Below, in pieces: positions 5,428-9,838 of a stretch of 9,838 nt of DNA; the first letter of the stretch is position 1, and every line of letters begins with the position of its first letter. Location of the stretch: positions 1 through 9,838 of the forward strand of contig JAKEHX010000563.1 in NCBI GenBank assembly GCA_022614795.1. The letters are read 5' to 3'. Source of the DNA: Planctomycetaceae bacterium (lineage in GTDB: Bacteria > Planctomycetota > Planctomycetia > Pirellulales > Pirellulaceae). A model generated the notes under the pieces. It did not search any database. It saw nothing but the letters and a program-made list of their open reading frames with translations, and was not told the origin of the DNA. A program made the position numbers and the translations under genes.

Positions 5428-7380
5428 ATGTCCACAACGATAGCACCGGAAGCACCCGCCACCCATAAAGAAGTCCAGCACATCCCCAGCGCGACGGTTC
5501 GCTTTGCGGGCGACTCGGGCGATGGCATGCAGCTGACGGGCGAGCAATTCACACGCACTTCCGCCCTGCTGGGGAACGACGTTTCGACCTTCCCGGATTT
5601 TCCTGCCGAGATTCGCGCACCCCGCGGCACGCTGGCCGGCGTTTCCGGCTTTCAAGTGCATTTTTCGAGCACCGACATCTACACGCCGGGCGACGCGCTG
5701 GATGCCCTGGTGGTGATGAACCCGGCCGCCCTCAAGACGAACCTGACCGACCTCCGCAAAGGGGGTGTCTTGATCGCGAACATCGACAACTTCGAGAAGA
5801 AAGACAACGAGATGGCGGGTTATGAAGCAAACCCGCTCGATTCGGAGGTGCTGGAGCACACCTACCAGCTCTTCAAGGTGCCGATGACGAAGATCGTCCG
5901 GGAAGCGCTCAAAGACACTGGCATGGGCGTCAAGGAGATCGATCGCTGCAAAAACTTCTTCGCGCTGGGGCTGGTCTATTGGCTTTACGGCCGCGACATG
6001 GAGCCGACCGCTCGCTTCTTGCAGGAGAAGTTTGCCACCAAGCCCGAGATCGTCGATGCCAACATGAAGGCCCTCAAGGCCGGCTGGAACTACGGCGAGA
6101 CGACCGACGCCTTCGCCAGCAGCTACCAGATCGACAAGGCGAAGCTGCCGCCCGGCAAATACAAGAACATCATGGGCAACGTCGCCCTGGCGTACGGCCT
6201 GATGACGGCCGCGAAGCTCAGCGGCAAAGAGCTGTTCCTGGGCAGCTACCCGATTACGCCGGCCAGCGACATTTTGCACGAGCTGTCGAAGTTCAAGAAC
6301 TACGGCGTGCGCACGTTCCAAGCGGAGGACGAAATCGCCGCCATTTGCTCGGCCATTGGGGCCGCTTACGGCGGTCACATGGCCATTACCACGTCGAGCG
6401 GCCCGGGCATCGCTCTCAAGGGCGAGGCGATTGGCCTGGCGCTGATGCTCGAATTGCCGCTCCTGGTGATCAACATTCAGCGCGGCGGCCCGAGCACGGG
6501 TTTGCCGACAAAGACCGAGCAGGCCGACCTGTTCCAGGCCATTTGCGGCCGCAATGGCGAATCGCCAGTGCCCGTGATCGCCTGCCGCAGCCCGGCTGAT
6601 TGCTTCGATGTGGCCCAGGAAGCCTGGCGGATCGCGTCGCGGTTTATGACGCCGGTCATGTTGCTCTCGGACGGTTACATCGCCAACGGCAGCGAGCCGT
6701 GGCTGATTCCCGATGTGAACAAGCTCCCCAAGATCGAGATCAAGCATCCCGGCCCGATCGAAAACGGCGACAAGTTCCTGCCCTATAAGCGCGACGAGCT
6801 GCTCGCGCGGCCGTGGGCCTTGCCCGGCACGAAAGGGCTGATGCACCGTATCGGCGGCCTCGAAAAGCAGGACATCACCGGCAACGTCAACTACGAGCCG
6901 GCGAATCACCAGCACATGGTCAACACGCGGGCCAAGAAGGTCGAGAACGTGGCCCTGGAGATTCCGCTGCAAGAGGTCGAAGGCCCAGCCTCGGGCGAAC
7001 TGCTCGTCTTGAGCTGGGGCGGCACTTTCGGGGCCTGCAAGACGGCCGTCGGGGCGTGCCTCAACCAGGGCCTCTCGGTTGCCCATTGCCATTTGCGCTG
7101 GCTCAACCCGTATCCGCGGAATCTCGAAAAGATCCTCCGCAGCTACAAGAAGGTGCTGATCCCCGAGCTCAACATGGGCCAGCTCCGCACGTTCATCCGC
7201 GCCAAGTACCTGATCGACGCCCAGGGCCTGAACAAGGTCCAAGGCAAGCCGTTCGCCGTCCAGGAAGTCGTCAATGCCATCCGCCAGCAGCTCGGCCTGG
7301 GCAGCAACGGCCAGCCGGCCCGCGAAGGAACCGGCGCGGCCCTGGCTGCCTTGGCGGCCGCGGGGGAAAGCGCGGGGTGA
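5428..7380 (+). CDS. korA: 2-oxoacid:ferredoxin oxidoreductase, fused gamma-alpha subunit (KorA)
   Basis: The 650-residue protein is one subunit of a CoA- and TPP-dependent 2-oxoacid:acceptor oxidoreductase. These enzymes convert a 2-oxoacid plus CoA to acyl-CoA and CO2 and pass electrons to ferredoxin; 2-oxoglutarate is the likely substrate. Residues about 21-205 are the gamma domain (VRFAGDSGDGMQLTG). The alpha domain follows, with SYPITPASDILHEL (273-286), FQAEDEIAAICSAIGAAYGG and the signature RGGPSTGLPTKTEQADLFQA (352-371). A C-terminal transketolase-type domain spans about 520-620 (LLVLSWGGTFGACKTAV; HLRWLNPYPRN). The gamma-alpha order and length match mycobacterial KorA, the oxygen-tolerant two-subunit type. 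ATG 5428 (MSTTIAPEAP) is chosen because family similarity starts soon after and the upstream in-frame extension looks non-coding. The last 25 residues are Ala/Gly-rich and probably disordered. korB follows after 104 bp. Confidence 0.93.
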   Translation: MSTTIAPEAPATHKEVQHIPSATVRFAGDSGDGMQLTGEQFTRTSALLGNDVSTFPDFPAEIRAPRGTLAGVSGFQVHFSSTDIYTPGDALDALVVMNPAALKTNLTDLRKGGVLIANIDNFEKKDNEMAGYEANPLDSEVLEHTYQLFKVPMTKIVREALKDTGMGVKEIDRCKNFFALGLVYWLYGRDMEPTARFLQEKFATKPEIVDANMKALKAGWNYGETTDAFASSYQIDKAKLPPGKYKNIMGNVALAYGLMTAAKLSGKELFLGSYPITPASDILHELSKFKNYGVRTFQAEDEIAAICSAIGAAYGGHMAITTSSGPGIALKGEAIGLALMLELPLLVINIQRGGPSTGLPTKTEQADLFQAICGRNGESPVPVIACRSPADCFDVAQEAWRIASRFMTPVMLLSDGYIANGSEPWLIPDVNKLPKIEIKHPGPIENGDKFLPYKRDELLARPWALPGTKGLMHRIGGLEKQDITGNVNYEPANHQHMVNTRAKKVENVALEIPLQEVEGPASGELLVLSWGGTFGACKTAVGACLNQGLSVAHCHLRWLNPYPRNLEKILRSYKKVLIPELNMGQLRTFIRAKYLIDAQGLNKVQGKPFAVQEVVNAIRQQLGLGSNGQPAREGTGAALAALAAAGESAG

Positions 7381-7384
7381 GGCA

Positions 7385-7483
7385 ATTTCAGATTGCAGAT
7401 TTCAGATTTCAGATTTGAAAACTGCAATGTGAGAAATGGCCCTGAATCCAAATCTGAAATCCTAAATCTGAAATCTGAAATCC
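7385..7483. repeat. AGATTTC inverted repeat filling the korA-korB gap
   Basis: The left arm (7385-7417) is made of TTTCAGAT-type 8-bp units. The right arm (7449-7483) is the complementary ATCTGAAA series. The loop-proximal 13 bp pair exactly (GATTTCAGATTTG with its complement from 7449); the rest pairs with a few mismatches. The loop is about 31 bases. The repeat starts about five bases after the korA stop and ends one base before the korB ATG, so any korB ribosome site would have to lie within it; none is visible. It is AT-rich, unlike everything around it. Confidence 0.85.
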
Positions 7484-7484
7484 G

Positions 7485-8504
7485 ATGTCCACAACCGCTC
7501 CCGCTCCCCTCACCGCCGCTGATTTCGGCTCCGACCAGGACGTCCGCTGGTGCCCCGGCTGCGGCGACTATTCGATCCTCGCCCAGATGAAGAAGGTGAT
7601 GCCCCAGCTGGGCATCTCCCGAGAAAACATCGTGTTCGTCAGCGGCAGCGGCTGCTCCAGCCGGTTCCCGTATTACATGAACACCTACGGGATGCACAGC
7701 ATCCACGGCCGGGCGCCGGCGATCGCCACGGGCCTCAAGAGCGTGCGGCCCGACCTGCAAGTCTGGGTAATCACGGGCGACGGCGACGGCCTGTCGATCG
7801 GCGGCAACCACTTCCTGCACTGCATCCGGCGGAACGTCGATCTGCGCGTGATCATGTTCAACAACCGCATCTATGGCCTCACCAAGGGGCAGTATTCGCC
7901 CACCTCGCCGCTGGGCAAGGTCACCAAGAGCACCCCCTTCGGCGCGATCGACAACCCGCTCAACCCGCTCTCGGTCGCCATCGGCTGCGAGGCGACGTTC
8001 GTGGCCCGCTCGATCGACGTCAACATCAAGCACCTGGGCGAAGTCCTCAAGCGGGCCGCCGAGCACAAGGGGACCGCGTTCGTCGAGATTTATCAGAACT
8101 GCAACATCTTCAACGACGGCGCCTGGGACTATGCCACCGACAAGGCGACCAAGGCCGACACGGTGATCGAGCTGGAAAACGGCAAGCCGCTGATTTTCGG
8201 CAAGAACAAGGACAAGGGCATCCGCCTCAACGGCACCGAGCCCGAGATCGTCGAGCTGGGCAAGGGGATCACGGCCGACGACCTCCTCTTCCATAACGAG
8301 AAGTCTCCCGAGCCCACGCTGGCTTATCTTCTCAGCCGCATGCGGCACCCCGAGTTCCCCGAGCCGATCGGCGTGTTCCGCGACGTGGACGCCCCGAAGT
8401 ACGACGTCGAATTGAACCGGCAGATCGAGTCGGCCCGCGCCAAAAAGGGCGAAGGCGATCTGAACGCCCTCTTCAACAGCGGCGAAACGTGGACCGTGGC
8501 GTAA
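7485..8504 (+). CDS. korB: 2-oxoacid:ferredoxin oxidoreductase, beta subunit (KorB)
   Basis: The 339-residue beta subunit pairs with KorA and holds TPP and the 4Fe-4S cluster. Near the N-terminus is WCPGCGDYSIL (C23, C26). SGSGCSSRFPYYMNTYGMHSIHGRA supplies C57, and EIYQNCNIF supplies C206; these are the four expected cluster ligands. The TPP motif runs from GDGDGLSIGGNHF (98-110) to MFNNRIYGLTKGQYSPTS (124-141), with N126-N127. The AIDNPLNPLSVAIGCEATFVAR segment is typical of Kor-type enzymes. There is no fused ferredoxin domain, so electrons go to a separate ferredoxin. The C-terminal part (about 240-339: GIRLNG, HPEFPEPIGVFRDVDAPKYD) also fits KorB. It starts MSTT like KorA. The start lies two bases after the AGATTTC repeat with no Shine-Dalgarno, so it may depend on korA translation, on a leaderless promoter or on the hairpin itself. 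2-Oxoglutarate is preferred over pyruvate by family resemblance only. Confidence 0.93.
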   Translation: MSTTAPAPLTAADFGSDQDVRWCPGCGDYSILAQMKKVMPQLGISRENIVFVSGSGCSSRFPYYMNTYGMHSIHGRAPAIATGLKSVRPDLQVWVITGDGDGLSIGGNHFLHCIRRNVDLRVIMFNNRIYGLTKGQYSPTSPLGKVTKSTPFGAIDNPLNPLSVAIGCEATFVARSIDVNIKHLGEVLKRAAEHKGTAFVEIYQNCNIFNDGAWDYATDKATKADTVIELENGKPLIFGKNKDKGIRLNGTEPEIVELGKGITADDLLFHNEKSPEPTLAYLLSRMRHPEFPEPIGVFRDVDAPKYDVELNRQIESARAKKGEGDLNALFNSGETWTVA

Positions 8505-8508
8505 AACT

Positions 8509-8593
8509 GTAGCGGAACTCGCCAGAGTTCCGGGGCAATTACGCCGTCTCACCGGAAGTCTGGTGACTTCCGCTACCACGTGGGCACCCACGT
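8509..8593. repeat. Palindromic repeat between convergent korB and F-family genes
   Basis: Terminal inverted repeats GTAGCGGAA (8509-8517) and TTCCGCTAC (8568-8576) enclose two local hairpins: GGAACTC/GAGTTCC (8514-8520 with 8525-8531) and GGAAGTC/GACTTCC (8554-8560 with 8565-8571). A separate perfect hairpin ACGTGGG/CCCACGT (8578-8584 with 8587-8593) follows, three bases from the stop of the minus-strand gene. This whole gap between converging genes is hairpin-forming. It probably works as a two-way transcript end, although there is no T run to make it a standard terminator. Confidence 0.75.
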
Positions 8594-8595
8594 TC

Positions 8596-9621
8596 TCACG
8601 GCTGGCCTGACTGCGACCACTCGAGCATGTCGTTGATCGGCTTCATGTAGAGATTGAAGAACAGCCAGAAGATCGCGAAGATCATCACGCCGAACACGAG
8701 CAGCATGACCAGGACGGTCGCAATGCCCGTGAGCACTTGCATCGCCGTGCGGGCCCGCTGGTCGTAATCCTTCGCCAGCCGCAGGAGCGATTCGCTCGTC
8801 GCCCCCGCCAGCTCGGCCGCTTCGAGCTGATTGACGAAGTCTTCGGGGAACACTCCCGCGTCGCGGAAGCTCTCGTGGAACTCGCGGTTGGCCCGGATGC
8901 CGCCGGTTACGCTGGCCAGCGCCGACTCATAATACGGGTTCTGAGCCGCCTTGATCGACAGCTCGGCCGCTCGCCGGGCGTCCATCCCGCTGTCGAGCGA
9001 CAGGGCCAGCGACCACGTCAGCCGCGACAGGGCCAGCGATTCCAGGCATTTTCCGAGGACGGGAATCTTCATCGCCAGGAGCACCGGCCGCGGCCCGAAC
9101 CAGCCGCGAGCAATCGCCTGGCAGGTGACGCCGATGGCCACGGCGACTAGCGCACAGCCCAGAAACCAGAGGATCGAACCGGTCGGTCCCACGGGAATGC
9201 CGAAAACACTCGCGTCGGAGCCGATCATGCCGAGAATCAGGATCAAGAGCCCGATCACGCCCACGGCAAAGATGAGTTCGACCATGGGCCAGGCGATGCC
9301 GAACCAGAAGGCCCGCTTCATCTGCTGCTGGTGCTCGTAGTGCTCGGCCAGGCGGAGGAGCACCTCGTCGAGCTTGCCGGTCGCCTCGCCCACCTCGACC
9401 ATCTGCACGAACATCGGCGGGAAATAGCCGTCCAGGCCGCGCATCGCGTCGGCCACCGGCTCGCCGGTGGCGACCTTCTCGCGGATCGTCTCCAACCGCT
9501 CGCGCAGAGGCCCCCTGGCGTGGTTGGTTTCCATTTCCCACACCCGCCGCGCGTCGATGCCCGCGCGAAGCGCCGTGCCGACGCGCTGGGAGAGGTTGAT
9601 CAGGGAGCGGGTGGAGATCAT
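8596..9621 (-). CDS. Type II secretion/type IV pilus F-family (GspF/PilC-like) inner-membrane protein
   Basis: The 341-residue product has the two repeated cytoplasmic domains of the GspF/PilC family: about 9-105 (FPPMFVQMVEVGEATGKLDEVLLRLAEHYE) and about 190-295 (FPEDFVNQLEAAELAGATSESLLRLAKDYDQ). Membrane segments lie near 106-134 (FWFGIAWPMVELIFAVGVIGLLILILG), 148-170 and 296-325 (ending IFAIFWLFFNLYM). This is the polytopic platform protein that couples the assembly ATPase to pseudopilin extrusion. It is shorter than the usual 400 residues because the N-terminal leader is missing; many planctomycete homologues look like this. The ATG at 9621 is the first possible ATG, since an in-frame TGA lies eight codons upstream. 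There is no Shine-Dalgarno: the 7-bp repeat block runs almost up to the start. No ATPase or pseudopilin gene is visible in the window. It converges on korB. Confidence 0.88.
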   Translation of the reverse strand: MISTRSLINLSQRVGTALRAGIDARRVWEMETNHARGPLRERLETIREKVATGEPVADAMRGLDGYFPPMFVQMVEVGEATGKLDEVLLRLAEHYEHQQQMKRAFWFGIAWPMVELIFAVGVIGLLILILGMIGSDASVFGIPVGPTGSILWFLGCALVAVAIGVTCQAIARGWFGPRPVLLAMKIPVLGKCLESLALSRLTWSLALSLDSGMDARRAAELSIKAAQNPYYESALASVTGGIRANREFHESFRDAGVFPEDFVNQLEAAELAGATSESLLRLAKDYDQRARTAMQVLTGIATVLVMLLVFGVMIFAIFWLFFNLYMKPINDMLEWSQSGQP

Positions 9622-9623
9622 GC

Positions 9624-9708
9624 AGGGGTCGGGGTTCAGGGTTCAGAGGTCGGAGGTCAGAGGTCGGAGGTCAGAGGTCGGAAGTCAGAGGTCGGAGGTC
9701 GGAAGTCA
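9624..9708. repeat. GAGGTCR heptamer tandem repeat
   Basis: From 9645 to 9708 the sequence is a near-perfect run of 7-bp units GAGGTCG and GAGGTCA (with GAAGTC variants), often alternating to give a 14-bp period. It is preceded at 9630-9644 by GGGTTCA-type heptamers of the same length. It lies directly upstream of the F-family start codon. The unit is not a multiple of three and the block carries no credible gene. Confidence 0.85.
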
Positions 9709-9711
9709 AAG

Positions 9712-9783
9712 TGCTCGGCACCTGGTACTCAGCACTCGGTACTCAGCACTCGGTACTCAGCACTCGGTAATCAGTACTCAGTA
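9712..9783. repeat. CTCGGTACTCAGCA 14-bp tandem repeat
   Basis: The 14-bp unit CTCGGTACTCAGCA is repeated about four times between 9712 and 9783. The second and third units are identical, and the outer ones are degenerate (CTCGGCACCTGG, CTCGGTAATCAGTA, CTCAGTACT). Each unit is two related heptamers, TACTCAG and CACTCGG. It directly follows the GAGGTCR block but has a different sequence, and it ends next to a possible gene end at 9784. Confidence 0.85.
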
Positions 9784-9838
9784 CTACTTCCCACCCACGA
9801 CTTGTACAACCGCGCCGGCTTCGACCACCTCAATCCTC
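9784..9838 (-). CDS. Possible 3' end of a minus-strand gene, cut by the window edge
   Basis: Reading the minus strand from the right edge, 17 codons spell RIEVVEAGAVVQVVGGK before TAG at 9786-9784. The composition (Val, Gly, Ala, Glu, mostly G/C third bases) is protein-like and the stop coincides with the edge of the repeat block, as a true gene end would. If real, it lies upstream of the F-family gene on the same strand. Too little is present to name it. Confidence 0.35.
   Translation of the reverse strand, partial: RIEVVEAGAVVQVVGGK

Noticed and set aside
5377..7242. 621-residue minus-strand open frame
   Set aside because: It is the antisense shadow of korA, which has unmistakable enzyme motifs; GC-rich coding DNA often leaves such open frames.
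7143..8591. 482-residue minus-strand open frame
   Set aside because: It is antisense to korB and the end of korA and crosses the AGATTTC repeat, giving an artefactual RISDFRFRISD stretch.
9645..9783. Possible CRISPR array
   Set aside because: The units are contiguous 7/14-bp repeats without unique spacers, and there are no cas genes.

Overview
The window is GC-rich bacterial chromosome and most likely comes from a planctomycete, probably Pirellulales. Two things point there. The intergenic gaps are packed with several families of palindromic or low-complexity repeats, and one gene carries the in-frame peptide strings RSPHAPREE and TRSVSE, which I recall as typical of predicted planctomycete proteins. 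This assignment rests on pattern recognition, not on a search. There is no rRNA, tRNA, CRISPR array, transposase or phage gene.

Layout. At positions 143-2495 two minus-strand genes encode exported proteins: a beta-propeller-like protein (transcribed first) and a protein with SbsA-type Ig-like modules. Between them and the next plus-strand genes lies a gap with GC-rich stem-loops and a long GAGGAC-type hairpin repeat (element A). A 63-residue small protein (2956-3147) follows, then a second copy of the hairpin repeat (element B), then a PfkB/RfaE-like sugar kinase (3323-4456). That kinase has two repeat-derived peptides inserted in frame, and its stop codon lies inside a perfect 30-bp inverted repeat. 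Next come a two-CBS-domain protein (4708-5172) and the two subunits of a CoA-dependent 2-oxoacid:ferredoxin oxidoreductase, korA (5428-7380) and korB (7485-8504). The korA-korB gap is filled by an AGATTTC inverted repeat. On the minus strand, convergent with korB, lies a type II secretion/type IV pilus F-family membrane protein (8596-9621). Its upstream region is two blocks of 7/14-bp tandem repeats. The 3' end of one more minus-strand gene may sit at the right edge.

How the genes work together. KorA and KorB should form one enzyme: KorA holds the gamma and alpha domains, and KorB holds the TPP site and the 4Fe-4S cysteines. It would oxidise a 2-oxoacid, probably 2-oxoglutarate, in central carbon metabolism. 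The CBS protein just upstream may be a nucleotide-responsive partner, but this is inference from position only. The two exported proteins are probably co-transcribed. I see no functional link between the metabolic genes, the kinase and the secretion gene.

The most unusual feature is the repeat landscape, not any one gene. At least seven different repeat structures occupy nearly every gap. Three genes (the kinase, korB and the F-family protein) have a repeat ending right at, or within a few bases of, the start codon and lack a clear Shine-Dalgarno sequence. The paired GAGGAC elements A and B share both ends and interior sequence, so they look like a defined element family.
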